From Ridgeia piscesae (taxonomy: Eukaryota; Annelida; Polychaeta; Sabellida; Siboglinidae), in the NCBI GenBank assembly GCA_025642075.2, contig JAODUO010000070.1, positions 18,501 to 82,500 of the forward strand: a stretch of DNA of 64,000 nucleotides. The letters run 5' to 3'. The notes beneath the pieces were generated by a model. That model saw nothing but the letters and a program-made list of their open reading frames with translations, searched no databases and had not been told where the DNA came from. The position numbers and the translations under genes were made by a program. Below, in pieces: positions 1-15,100 of the stretch (positions are counted from its first letter, which is position 1; each line of letters starts with the position of its first letter).

Positions 1-102
1 TCATAGCTAATGTATGTTGCCTATTGTCTATCTATACTTCCATTGCCTGATCTTGATATATAATGTCTAATTCAACCTTTGTGCATTCAGCTGCCTTGCA
101 AC

Positions 103-154
103 ATGAAGCTGTACTTGGTTTGGTTCGGTGGAGTTATGCTTTGCGCAATGCTTT
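103..154 (+). CDS. Ly6-like gene, coding exon 1 (signal peptide)
   Basis: Starts at the ATG of MKLYLVWFGGVMLCAML and ends at a GTGAGT donor in phase 1. The hydrophobic core with one N-terminal lysine is a standard secretory signal. An acceptor-like cattcag ends at 90, so the exon may continue a few bases upstream as 5' UTR. Confidence 0.75.
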
Positions 155-3100
155 GTGAGTACAATATTCTTCTTCCATGTACTGGACTGGGCCCTTTCAG
201 CACATTAAAAGTCCAATCGAAGCTTGTGCGCTTGGGGGAAGGCGGTGTATGCTCTCTTAAAACAGTTAATATAAAAATAAAACATTAATAAAGTTATTCT
301 ATGGACATGTGCTGATTAAAAAATATATATATTTATGATGTCTCATGAAGAAATTAAAGCAGATGTTAAGGCACGAAGGCCAGCCCTGAAAGTCTCTGGG
401 CATGTTGTGGCTGATAGGCCTGTGGGGAGCCTATTCCACTGTCTAAGTGTTGCAGGAAAAAATTAATGGTGAAGGGCTGTATTGTATTATAAATTGTTGA
501 TTGGTCATATTGTATTGCTTTCATATTGTCCTAAGGGTAACCATATATGCCCAACGGTGGGCATATGCCGTGAGACCAATATGAATACCCAAAGGCCAAG
601 TACAAAGAAAGACAAAATAATTAGACAATATATATATAATCAATACATACTTTTTTAATTGGCAATTTTATGTACCCTTTCATGAATATTTTTACATTCT
701 CCTATCCGATAGTCTGGTGGACCATTGGGGCACCACAGATGACAACCAGCTCCCTCCATTCCTCTCGGCTTTCCTCGGCGGCACCCAGCGTCATGCCAGT
801 CCATTCTGGGATGTTGTCCTCCCATCTCTTTTTCGGTCTGCTCAAGTATTCTATAACTTCACAAAGATACGTAACTCCTCGCGAATTTGCCGTAAATAAC
901 ATGACATTACGTAATGTGGTGCCCTCTATTTTCTAGCGTGTACTGTGCACAAACATTTGGACACGATAGCAAAGGTTTAAATGACAGAGACTGCTCCAGT
1001 GGTCATATATCCCCCTAACTCACCCCACTCGCCTTGTAGATAAAGTGTTTTTAAGCTAGTCTATTTATTTGAGTTTAATGACACAGTACATTCCATACAA
1101 GCATAGATGCATTGTACAACTAAGTCAAAAAAAGAATGTGATTATAAGAGTTATAGAAGATTATTCACAGAATGATAACAAACAAAAACGTCACAATTAA
1201 TAATGTGTACAATTCAAAAAGGTATATGATCGTTACAGTTCAGCTAAAACGGTAAATAGTGTGTATACAAACAAAAACGTTCCAGTGGCGTGTACACAAC
1301 CCAAACTAAATGGTGACTAATGGTTACAGCCCAATTAAAACATTCCTATTAAAAACGGCGACTGCTACTCAGAATATCTGTCATCTGTCATGGATAAAAA
1401 CACACAATTATTATGCAACAAGCAAATGTTATGTTATAATAATATTATCGCCATAAACATGGAATACTAACATGACATTCAAAGCTCATGAATAAAATTC
1501 AGGTTTAAGTCATATCATATACAGGATGTTTAAAAAAGCTTGCGTTGTTTGATTTAAAAAGTCAATATGCACTGTTTTTAGATCTATCTGGTACATGTAA
1601 TTATCAAGAATATATACAACTGACACATCTAAAAAAAATTATATACTGCCATCATTGCCTTTGCTTTTAATCTTGGATAGCCAATCTAAGATTCCTAGCA
1701 AAAAATGCCTTGTGGCCACTGGTTTCAGACAGAATGTGTGACATTAGTGCTGGACTGGTCAGCATCTAGCTGTTAAATGCATTGAACAGTTTGACCATCC
1801 TTTCTATGAACTCAGCTGTGTGAGCTGCTTCTTCTGCAACATGTATTGAACACAAATATTAATTCAGTTCAATATTATTTATCCAAATAACATTCAACAA
1901 ACATTACAATTTAAGACCATGTCAACATGCTGTACATATAATGTTGTTTGAAGGGAATACATAAGAAGGTAAAAACTTGTATTAGTACGTATCTCCAAAC
2001 ACAATTATTGTGGTCACAACCATAATAATAAATCATTAGATATGTAAATATTGCACACATCTTAAATGTTTAAACGAATACGAAAGAAAGAAAAAACAAT
2101 ATAAACAGAATTAGTTCTACTCTAATATTAATCCTGCCATATAAATAATAATATATCATGTTATATAATAAAACATTATTGACTTCATGCAGAAATTACA
2201 TTAAATTTCAACTCTATTAGTATCTAGTTACGCCACAAGTCGAAATGGTAACACGCCCGCGGTGGTTGTAATAATTACAAGATTTAGCCAAATTTAACCA
2301 GATTGCCACACGAGAGTGAACTCCAGATGACAAATGGACAAGGAACCCTTCGGCATATTGACAATCCAACCAATATTATCTATGTATATTCTGCCCTTCT
2401 GAGTTATTTGTAGATGTTGTTTTTAAACACGCGACACTCCCCATAGACATAGGGACCACTATGCAACGGGGACCAGTGAGTATTTTGTGTAATATAAGTA
2501 CTTTTTATGAAAATGTGTGTTCACAAACCTCATTTTACATCCTTGTCAATCAGATTGTTTGTGTAGATGCCAAATGTACCTGTTTAGCACTTGCTATGTT
2601 ACATATGGCGGTAATTACAAAAAATATCCTTAAAAGTTAAGTGTTTGATTCGGGAGTGTATTCGACTGGCGTTTCATTGACTATTATCACTACGTTTTGC
2701 CAGTGTCAATTACTTTACTTTTACATACACATTTCTTTAATAGATCCAATATTTACCTTCTCTGTTCAACCGGGAAGCCGTGGAAAACCATTTCCTGCAA
2801 CTGTTGTTGCAGTTGTGCGCAGCACAAAACTGGCCATTCGACTTCCAACGTCGAGCAGACGCCAATGTCGGTAGCACGCTGAAATATAGATGGCGCTAGT
2901 GGCTGTGGTGTCACAGGTTATCGCAAGGAGTTGCGTACCTTTGTGTAGCTATAAAATCCTTGGTCTGTCTCTTCTGTGCCCTGCAGGATTGTCTTGCCAA
3001 GCCCTGTAGATCTTGTTACGTGCCCATCTTTGGGGCCCAGTGGCTTGCCGAGTTCTGTTTCGCACCTCTTCGTTTGAGATGTGGTCTTTGTAGGTGATGC

Positions 3101-6100
3101 CAAGGAGCTTTCTGAGGCATCTCATCTCCATGGCTTGTATCCTTCTCTCTGTGTCTGCTGTTAGTGTCCAAGACTCACAGGCGTACAGGAATATGGACAT
3201 GACCAGTTTGATCTCTGAGCTGAGCGCTATATTCCTGCCATTACAGATGGTCTTGAGTTTTGCGAGTGCTGCTGTGATCTGGGCGATCCTGGTGAGAATT
3301 TCAGGTTTGGATCTTTCATCTGCGATGATTGCTCCCACGTATTTGAACCTGTTAACGCAATCTAGTTTCTCGCCGTTGGCCCTGATGTCAGTGCTGATGC
3401 CATAGGTGTCATCAGTTTGATCTTTTCTGCATTGATGTGCATGCTGAAGGCTGTAGAAGTCTTGTCAAGGCGCTCCACCAAGTTAGCTAGCTCCTTTTCC
3501 CTTCCTGCCAGGCCGTCTATGTTTGTTCACATGAATATCTGTGGACGTTAAATTAAATTCTGAACACTGTTCGATATTTTGAACTGACATGACAATTATT
3601 ATATTCCCACGATTAATCCATCGATTATTTCCCTAGCACTGAACCAATGATGAACTTGTTGTCACAATGTGGATTGAATTTTCTGAAACAAAATGGTTTC
3701 TCTCGCCTACCAGGTTAACAAATTCCAGGAGACATTCTACATACTTTGAAAAATAACTGTCACTAAAGTCATGATTTTCACTGCTAATTTTTTTCCATGA
3801 AATATTTGGCAAAATTGTTCTTTTTTAGTTAAATTAAAGATCTTTTTGTGGTCTTTGAAATATCTTGAAATAGTTCAAATTTATTCAAGAATTTAGAAGT
3901 GGTGGAATACAATTACTATAATTTGAGTAGCTTTGTCAGGGAAGTAACATCTGAATGGCTGTCTACTTAAAAAAATATAATGGTGTGGTTTCAATATTAT
4001 TTCATTGTAAAACAGTTGTTTAAATAATAGAATAAAAACAATAAATCATAATAATTTATGTAACAAAACACATACTAATTACTTGTATGCAGAATAGTTA
4101 TTTCTTGTGAAAACTATTTTTGTTTGCATTTGGTGGCATTAGAAACATGTTATCACATAGACTTTCAACAACATGTTCGAACTTTCATTTTGTGCTTGTC
4201 ACAGGCTTACCCCTGAGTGGTGTCAAGGGACAAGCCTCACTCGACCTGGGAGATGGTAAGTGCACGAGATGGCAAATCTTTTGTCGTGTCGTTTTCAAGT
4301 ACTTTCTCTACCAAAATTTTTATCGACCATGGGACGAGGTGGAGATGAAGAAGTTGCCGCAACCTGTCGTCAAGAAGGTCTTCAAGGGACATCGCAACTC
4401 CAGGACAGTGGTCAGTGGGAGTGGTGTGAGGTCGTGGGGTCAAACGTTGGTGGTCAGTGTGAGTGGTGGGAGGTCACAGGGTTAGAAGTCAATGGTCAGT
4501 GGGAGTGGTGTTTAAAAGCATTGCTAAAAACGTTTTTGTAGTTTTTGAAGAATGTGTAGTTGGTGCTTTTAACTCAGACTGCCGCTTTGAAGGCTGTTAG
4601 GGTGCTGGCTGAGGATACTCTGTCTTGTTCCTCAGTCGGATGGATGAGAGGTAGAATGGGTGTGTTTGACCTGGAGTGCGGCAGGAGGAGCTTGTTGGGT
4701 TGTCGTCTGGTGAGATGGTTGTTTGTTGTCAGTGTGCCCTCAGTTGGCATGAAGCCCACAAGGCCACTCATTCTCTTGCGCATAAGGGTGGCCCTGCTGA
4801 CAGTCCTAATGTGGAGGGTCTGTAGTTACAGTCTGTTCACACGTTCTGTCGCACTGGTGTAGTGGCTGAACTCATGGTAGATTCTACTTGCGACACGGCA
4901 CTGGACGGCTTCGATGGTGATTATCAGGTGATGCTGATTGGGATCGCACATGACAGAGGTGAACTCGAACACACGGCCGACTAGACCATTGTAGCAATGC
5001 GAGTGCAAGTGTGGAGGCACCCATTAAGGTTTCTGTTTGTGAAAGTACTTGTTCGGATTGTCTGGCAACGGTAGCCTGGATGTGTTTTCCCCAGTGAAGA
5101 TCGGCGTTTAGTTCTGCAGCTAGATCTGTGGCACTGGCGACTGTCCAGGGCCAGCTGGTGTAGTACTGAGTAGAGCCCTGTGAGGCTAGCACTTCGTTGT
5201 GACTGATAGGACGTGACACTTGGGCACACTGAAGCTCATCTGCCACTTCCTCTCCCAGTCCTCCAAGGTGTCGAGGTCCTGTTGTACAGTTGTGCCTCAT
5301 TGTAACGCGGTAATCGTGGTCCACACAAATGGAACTGCGTAATAAATGGGGTGCATTTTAGTTAATTATACAGTATATTCCTCCAGGTACGTCACCTTAA
5401 ATACCACAATACTTGAGCGGGTGTTGGATATGTGTGGCAGCCTAGGAAAACCAGTCACAGTGACAAAACATTATATGCATTTTTATTTAAGAAATGGAAA
5501 GGTACACTATTTACATATCCTGCACTGTTTACTGTATTCAAATATTCCCACTAGTAGCAAAGTTACAGGAATTTAAAGAGGGCACCTGTCACAAATTACT
5601 TAAGGAGAAAAATTAGTTTTAAAGTTGAAACAAATTTTTTACATGAAAACCACACTTTATAACACAATAACTGTTGCATTTACTTTATAAAGTCCTGTGA
5701 GGCCAATGTAGCTGTGCTTGTTATACAGCTTTATTTTACTGAAAACATCCAATTCTGATGGGTAATTTTAAAAAGTTACACGAAATTAAATAAGACACCA
5801 TTCAAATGTTATTGCAGGAAAATTGAACTTGTAAAGTTTGAAATTATTATAGGCCCTGCCAACATTTTACTGCAGTATAATTTTGGCAGGGCCTAGTAGT
5901 CTAGTGCTATTACCATGAACTAATTGTAGGCTTTGGAATACTAAATTGTCCAAATCTTATGGTTATTCTCAAAGTTACAATAGTTTAAAGACGTCACTGG
6001 TCAAAAAGTTATAGATGTTTGTTAGCAGAAATGTCATTAATAATCAACACACAAGAAGTACCCAGGGGGTAGCAAACTCTTCCACGAATTCCACGTGGTT

Positions 6101-9100
6101 AGCCCGATCGGTCGTGTGATGAAGTAATCATTCACAAGGTCACTATTGATGTCGGCGCTGGCAATATCCTGCATATTCATCAACGCCAATGCGTTTAGAC
6201 AGCGCATGATAATATTCGGCTTTGGTCCATCCACGAAGATCGTAAACATAAAATGTAATTCGCCTCGAAGTATATGTTTCCAACGAATTCCACTCCAATA
6301 AAACGTTAAACAGTTAAGAAATATGTACAGAGACAAACTACAGCAACTTCAAACTAAACTAAAAACTAATCGAACTACTAAAACAACTCAAATGCAACTT
6401 CCAAATAAAAATCCGTTAACCTTGCCATGCACTCAACTATCTCACAACGTATTCATATGCATTGCTGCTAGGGAACTGCGTGCTGAAAATAGCTTTCGAA
6501 CGTTATGCCACATATTGGCATGGAAATTTCTGTCGTAGGTTGTAAGCGTTTGCTAAATATTGCAAGTTTAATTTTAAATGTTTACAAAGTAGAACGAACT
6601 TCGCAGTTACAAAAACATAACAAAATGCAACTTACACGTGAATAATCAGGAAACTACTTGGTGAACTTATAAATAAGTACGTTAGCAAAAATATTGTAGT
6701 GAAACATCAAAATGTACCAAGTGATTCCAAAACACCTTTACAATGCATTTGTGGGCAAATACGCCTAGCGACTTCCGACTGGTTTTCCTAGGCTGCCATA
6801 CATATGGGCTTGGTCTGAGTGGCCTGGTGCTCGACAACTGAGTCGGCTGAGCTGGAAATGAGATAATGCATCAGTGATGCCAATATGAATACTAGGGATA
6901 TGTTTTGCTGTGATTATTAAATTACCTATGCAGTATACCATGTTAAACATCACGTAAGTTTCATAATAGGCTGTGTTTGTGACCTGCCCTCGTTTAATGT
7001 GAACAGTATCTTCATTATCACAGTAGAAAAGGATTGCCTTCCTTCTCACTCTGATCCCCATAGCATAGCTGCAGAAGTACAGATGAAACGGGTATTTTAT
7101 ATGGGAGCAAATGTTACCGTTTATCCATGTTATCCAGCACAATTCTCATGCATGTGACTTCCTTGAATAAGAAGGGACGGGTGGTGCCACACTGTGGAGT
7201 CTGTGTGTAACTAAATATGTCCCGTGGCATTCGAAAATGAAAACGTGTTAGTGATACAAGATATGCAGTATCTGGAAAAAAGAAATGTATCCTTAATCAA
7301 CCTGCCATCCGACTGAAAGTTTTCATAAAATGCATAATTATTATTAGTTACAATGCCAGATGAACGAATATTTAGACAATCAAGTTCAGACTGTTGAGTT
7401 TAATTAATGCTTCACAAACATGTCGTAAAACCCAGCAGGCTGAAAGTAATTGCCTGAAAAGCCATTCATATTCTGCCCTTGAGTCTGGCTTTACTTAAAA
7501 TAAAGACATGATACAACTCTGACAACTCTGTTAAGAGTAAATTACAGACTTGTTGGCAGTCCTAAAGGCCTATTTTGAACAGGATTCTTCATCATTTAAA
7601 ACATCAAAGGTACATATATATCACGATAGTGATAACATTTTTTAAATCTAAATCACAATCACTCACATTGTCATGTGATGAAGTTTCATCCATTGTTATG
7701 TTGGAGCAACAACTCCAAGCATGGAGCCAGCGATATCGCACGAAGGACATAGACATGCTAGATACAGTACAAAGGAGAACAACCAAAATTATGCCAATAC
7801 TGAGGGATATTAGTTATGAAATGCATCTACCAGGATGCGATTTAACAACACTAGAGACAAGGAAATTGAGAGGATATATAGAAGTGTTAAAAATATTGAG
7901 TGGTTATGAAAATATTGATAGAATTTTTTATCAGTTAAGGGGGATAGAAGAACTGGAGGACATGAAGTTAATTCTCTATAGGTGGCAATCTTGTTAGATC
8001 ACTAGTTGCCGCACCAACTCTGTGGAATTCGCTTCTTGCCAGTGTTAAATTAGAAGGAAATATTTCATTCCGCCGGTGTCTGAAAACATCTATCCTCAGA
8101 TTCCTAGCACCTTCATCCATCCATCGATGACTCGTGCATTGTTATACGATTACGAGATTGTTTAGTCCCTTGGTTTTGTCGCACTGCTGAGCTCGATCTT
8201 CGAGGATATTGGCACATAAGTAGTCATCATCCTTTTTATTATAAACATGAATGGCAAATGTTATCAAGATTTATGAATGTGGTCTACGCTTCCTGTTACC
8301 CAGCCCCTGGCGCCAGCACAACCGATCCTCCTGCCGGAGAACTCGCACAAGCCGAAGATTCTGTTGCTGAGACTGGTAAGCTATTTTATGTGTTAATAAT
8401 AATAATAGTTATTATTATTTTATATAACACATATATCCATAGTGTTCACAGTGCTTTACATGTTACTTCATTAAATAACCATCCTACTACCACTACCCTG
8501 GGAAGTAGGCTATTTTATGTGTTAAACCTACCACCACGACAGTCGCTACCACTACCCTGTCAAGTAGGCTATTTTATGTGTTAAACCTACTACCACGACA
8601 GTCGCTACCACTACCCTGTCAAGTAGGCTATTTTATGTGTTAAACCTACTACCACGACAGTCGCTACCACTACCCTGTCAAGTAGGCTATTTTATGTGTT
8701 AAACCTACTACCACGACAGTCGCTACCACTACCCTGTCAAGTAGGCTATTTTATGTGTTAAACCTACCACCACGACAGTCGCTACCACTACCCTGTCAAG
8801 TAGGCTATTTTATGTGTTAAACCTACTACCGCGACAGTCGCTACCACTACCCTGTCAAGTAGGCTATTTTATGTGTTAAACCTACCACCACGACAGTCGC
8901 TACCACTGCCCTGTCAAGTAGGCTATTTTATGTGTTAAACCTACTACCACGACAGTCGCTACCACTACCCTGTCAAGTAGGCTATTTTATGTGTTAAACC
9001 TACCACCACGACAGTCGCTACCACTACCCTGTCAAGTAGGCTATTTTATGTGTTAAATCTACTACCACGACAGTCGCTACCACTACCTTGTCAAGTAGGC

Positions 9101-12100
9101 TATTTTATGTGTTAAACCTACTACCACGACAGTCGCTACCACTACCCTGTCAAGTAGGCTATTTTATGTGTTAAACCTACTACCACGACAGTCGCTACCA
9201 CTACCCTGTCAAGTAGGCTATTTTATGTGTTAAACCTACTACCACGACAGTCGCTACCACTACCCTGTCAAGTAGGCTATTTTATGTGTTAAATCTACTA
9301 CCACGACACTGTCAAGTAGGCTATTTTATGTATTAAACCTTATACTATCATGACAGTCGCTATCACTACCCTATCAAGTAGGCTATTTTATGTGTTAAAC
9401 CTACTACCACTACCCTGTCAAGTAGGCTATTTTATGTGTTAAACCTACTACCATGACAGTCGCTACCACTACCTTGTCAAGTAGGCTATTTTATGTGTTA
9501 ACTCTTTACTGGGTAGGCAGCCTTCCCATTCTACACGCTGCTGATGGCAGACAATTTAAGATGGCAGCCATCTGTGAATTATGCTGCATGTTGCTTGCAT
9601 TAAAATTCTAATAACTCGACAACCAATGCATGAAAATATATGAAATTAATTGCAATGTACATGGAATGATTGTGTGAATAAATGTGTTATTAAAATTAAT
9701 TTGTTGCAATCGATTACATTTCAGATCTTGAAGCAAACTTTAACAATGATGATGACAAAATAAATAAGCAACTTCATCATGCTACATATTAGTGTTGTTT
9801 AGAACACACGACAGTGATCCTGTGGAACTTATGTAGCCATATATGTTAGTTTTATCCTGGTAAAACATTTATCCAATTTTGACGGTTAGTTTTCAAATTA
9901 TACTTGCTTTTGTAAACAACGCCAATGCGACGGAAGACAAAAATCATGCCATAATTTACAAAATGGCTATCGTTTACCGATCATATTGCCGAATGGAATG
10001 TTCTTTTCGTATGTAAAATCAACACTCGAATAACGAAGGATAGCAGACTCCTTTCACAAATAGATGCTCCCTTATCAAAAGCAATGTGACTATAGTGCAT
10101 ATTAATAAAATACCCTAAAATAAATAAACCAAACGATGTACAGACGGTGATCCGATCAACAAAATGGCTGCATATTGGCGAAATGAACATGCCGCCGACG
10201 GGTCATCTTCATATCTCAACAACGAAAAGTCGCACAAAAAACGTAGATGGACAATAACAGGGTCTCTGTGATCGCTGCCGACATTATTCACGTTGCAAAC
10301 ATCGATATCCGACTCGAAATGATCGAGAAATTATCTCAGTAATATCCGCCAAATGCTGCACGATGTCGGAGGTTAACTAGACGAACGCACTTCAACATCC
10401 TTACAAATAAACTCACTTAATTTGCAAAAGAATTTTTTTTCACAAGATGGCGACAGCACATGTTTCCGTGACCTACATAGAGCTTAGATCAGCAGTTTGA
10501 GCTGGCTGGTTAATGTAAAAGAAGGATGTGATCACGGTAAACGAAAGGCCCACAAACTGAGTTTACTGGGCGGTTTTGGACGGTCTGCGCCTACGAGGAG
10601 TTGGGGAGTTTTGGACGGTCTGCGCAGTAAAGAGTTACCTACTACCACACAGTCGCTACCACTACCCTGTCAAGTAGGCTATTTTATGTGTTAAACCTAC
10701 TACCACACAGTCGCTACCACTACCCTGTCAAGTAGGCTATTTTATGTGTTAAACCTACTACCACACAGTCGCTACCACTACCCTGTCAAGTAGGCTATTT
10801 TATGTGTTAAACCTACTACCACACAGTCGCTACCACTACCCTGTCAAGTAGGCTATTTTATGTGTTAAACCTACTACCACACAGTCGCTACCACTACCCT
10901 GTCAAGTAGGCTATTTTATGTGTTAAACCTACCACCATGACAGTCGCTACCACTACCCTGTCAAGTAGGCTATTTTATGTGTTAAACCTACCACCATGAC
11001 AGTCGCTACCACTACCCTGTCAAGTAGGCTATTTTATGTGTTAAACTTACCACCATGACAGTCGCTACCACTACCCTGTCAAGTAGGCTATTTTATGTGT
11101 TAAACCTACTACCACACAGTCGCTACCACTACCCTGTCAAGTAGGCTATTTTATGTGTTAAACCTACTACCACACAGTCACTACCACTACCCTGTCAAGT
11201 AGGCTATTTTATGTGTTAAACCTACTACCACGACAGTCGCTACCACTACCCTGTCAAGTAGGCTATTTTATGTGTTAAACCTACTACCACACAGTCGCTA
11301 CCACTACCCTGTCAAGTAGGCTATTTTATGTGTTAAACCTACTACCACGACAGTCGCTACCACTACCCTGTCAAGTAGGCTATTTTATGTGTTAAACCTA
11401 CTACCACACAGTCGCTACCACTACCCTGTCAAGTAGGCTATTTTATGTGTTAAACCTACTACCACACAGTCGCTACCACTACCCTGTCAAGTAGGCTATT
11501 TTATGTGTTAAACCTACTACCACGACAGTCGCTACCACTACCCTGTCAAGTAGGCTATTTTATGTGTTAAACCTACTACCACGACAGTCGCTACCACTAC
11601 CCTGGGAAGTAGGCTATTTTATGTGTTAAACCTACTACCACGACAGTCGCTACCACTACCCTGTCAAGTAGGCTATTTTATGTGTTAAACCTACCACCAC
11701 GACAGTCGCTACCACTACCCTGTCAAGTAGGCTATTTTATGTGTTAAACCTACTACCACGACAGTCGCTACCACTACCCTGTCAAGTAGGCTATTTTATG
11801 TGTTAAACCTACTACCACACAGTCGCTACCACTACCCTGTCAAGTAGGCTATTTTATGTGTTAAACCTACTACCACGACAGTCGCTACCACTGCCCTGTC
11901 AAGTAGGCTATTTTATGTGTTAAACCTACTACCACGACAGTCGCTACCACTACCCTGGGAAGTAGGCTATTTTATGTGTTAAACCTACTACCACGACAGT
12001 CGCTACCACTACCCTGTCAAGTAGGCTATTTTATGTGTTAAACCTACCACCACGACAGTCGCTACCACTACCCTGTCAAGTAGGCTATTTTATGTGTTAA

Positions 12101-15100
12101 ACCTACTACCACGACAGTCGCTACCACTACCCTGTCAAGTAGGCTATTTTATGTGTTAAACCTACTACCACACAGTCGCTACCACTACCCTGTCAAGTAG
12201 GCTATTTTATGTGTTAAACCTACTACCACACAGTCGCTACCACTACCCTGTCAAGTAGGCTATTTTATGTGTTAAACCTACTACCACGACAGTCGCTACC
12301 ACTACCCTGTCAAGTAGGCTATTTTATGTGTTAAACCTACCACCATGACAGTCGCTACCACTACCCTGTCAAGTAGGCTATTTTATGTGTTAAACCTACC
12401 ACCATGACAGTCGCTACCACTACCCTGTCAAGTAGGCTATTTTATGTGTTAAACCTACCACCATGACAGTCGCTACCACTACCCTGTCAAGTAGGCTATT
12501 TTATGTGTTAAACCTACTACCACACAGTCGCTACCACTACCCTGTCAAGTAGGCTATTTTATGTGTTAAACCTACTACCACACAGTCACTACCACTACCC
12601 TGTCAAGTAGGCTATTTTATGTGTTAAACCTACTACCACGACAGTCGCTACCACTACCCTGTCAAGTAGGCTATTTTATGTGTTAAACCTACTACCACGA
12701 CAGTCGCTACCACTACCCTGTCAAGTAGGCTATTTTATGTGTTAAACCTACTACCACACAGTCGCTACCACTACCCTGTCAAGTAGGCTATTTTATGTGT
12801 TAAACCTACTACCACGACAGTCGCTACCACTACCCTGTCAAGTAGGCTATTTTATGTGTTAAACCTACTACCACGACAGTCGCTACCACTACCCTGGGAA
12901 GTAGGCTATTTTATGTGTTAAACCTACTACCACGACAGTCGCTACCACTACCCTGTCAAGTAGGCTATTTTATGTGTTAAACCTACCACCACGACAGTCG
13001 CTACCACTACCCTGTCAAGTAGGCTATTTTATGTGTTAAACCTACTACCACGACAGTCGCTACCACTACCCTGTCAAGTAGGCTATTTTATGTGTTAAAC
13101 CTACTACCACACAGTCGCTACCACTACCCTGTCAAGTAGGCTATTTTATGTGTTAAACCTACTACCACGACAGTCGCTACCACTACCCTGGGAAGTAGGC
13201 TATTTTATGTGTTAAACCTACTACCACGACAGTCGCTACCACTACCCTGTCAAGTAGGCTATTTTATGTGTTAAACCTACTACCACGACAGTCGCTACCA
13301 CTACCCTGTCAAGTAGGCTATTTTATGTGTTAAACCTACTACCACGACAGTCGCTACCACTACCCTGTCAAGTAGGCTATTTTATGTGTTAAATCTCTAC
13401 CACCACGACAGTCGCTACCACTACCCTGTCAAGTAGGCTATTTTATGTGTTAAACCTACTACCACGACAGTCGCTACCACTACCCTGTCAAGTAGGCTAT
13501 TTTATGTGTTAAACCTACCACCACGACAGTCGCTACCACTACCCTGTCAAGTAGGCTATTTTATGTGTTAAACCTACCACCACGACAGTCGCTACCACTA
13601 CCCTGTCAAGTAGGCTATTTTATGTGTTAAACCTACCACCACGACAGTCGCTACCACTACCCTGTCAAGTAGGCTATTTTATGTGTTAAACCTACCACCA
13701 CGACAGTCGCTACCACTACCCTGTCAAGTAGGCTATTTTATGTGTTAAACCTACCACCACGACAGTCGCTACCACTACCCTGTCAAGTAGGCTATTTTAT
13801 GTGTTAAACCTACCACCATGACAGTCGCTACCACTACCCTGTCAAGTAGGCTATTTTATGTGTTAAACCTACCACCACGACAGTCGCTACCACTACCCTG
13901 TCAAGTAGGCTATTTTATGTGTTAAACCTACCACCATCGACAGTCGCTACCACTACCTTGTCAAGTAGGCTATTTTATGTGTTAAACCTACCACCACGAC
14001 AGTCGCTACCACTACCCTGTCAAGTAGGCTATTTTATGTGTTAAACCTACCACCACGACAGTCGCTACCACTACCTTGTCAAGTAGGCTATTTTATGTGT
14101 TAAACCTACCACCACGACAGTCGCTACCACTACCCTGTCAAGTAGGCTATTTTATGTGTTAAACCTACCACCACGACAGTCGCTACCACTACCCTGTCAA
14201 GTAGGCTATTTTATGTGTTAAACCTACCACCACGACAGTCGCTACCACTACCCTATCAAGTAGGCTATTTTATGTGTTAAACCTACCACCACGACAGTCG
14301 CTACCACTACCCTATCAAGTAGGCTATTTTATGTGTTAAACCTACCACCATGACAGTCGCTACCACTACCCTGTCAAGTAGGCTATTTTATGTGTTAAAC
14401 CTACCACCACGACAGTCGCTACCACTACCTTGTCAAGTAGGCTATTTTATGTGTTAAACCTACCACCACGACAGTCGCTACCACTACCCTGTCAAGTAGG
14501 CTATTTTATGTGTTAAACCTACCACCACGACAGTCGCTACCACTACCCTGTCAAGTAGGCTATTTTATGTGTTAAACCTACCACCACGACAGTCGCTACC
14601 ACTACCCTGTCAAGTAGGCTATTTTATGTGTTAAACCTACCACCACGACAGTCGCTACCACTACCCTGTCAAGTAGGCTATTTTATGTGTTAAACCTACC
14701 ACCACGACAGTCGCTACCACTACCTTGTCAAGTAGGCTATTTTATGTGTTAAACCTACCACCACGACAGTCGCTACCACTACCTTGTCAAGTAGGCTATT
14801 TTATGTGTTAAACCTACCACCACGACAGTCGCTACCACTACCTTGTCAAGTAGGCTATTTTATGTGTTAAACCTACCACCACGACAGTCGCTACCACTAC
14901 CCTGTCAAGTAGGCTATTTTATGTGTTAAACCTACCACCACGACAGTCGCTACCACTACCCTGTCAAGTAGGCTATTTTATGTGTTAAACCTACCACCAC
15001 GACAGTCGCTACCACTACCCTGTCAAGTAGGCTATTTTATGTGTTAAACCTACCACCATGACAGTCGCTACCACTACCCTATCAAGTAGGCTATTTTATG

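Noticed and set aside
6037..6336. 99-codon minus-strand frame (DLVNDYFITRPIGLTTWNSW)
   Set aside because: No family recognised, no splice context, inside an intron rich in transposon relics; cannot be supported as a gene.
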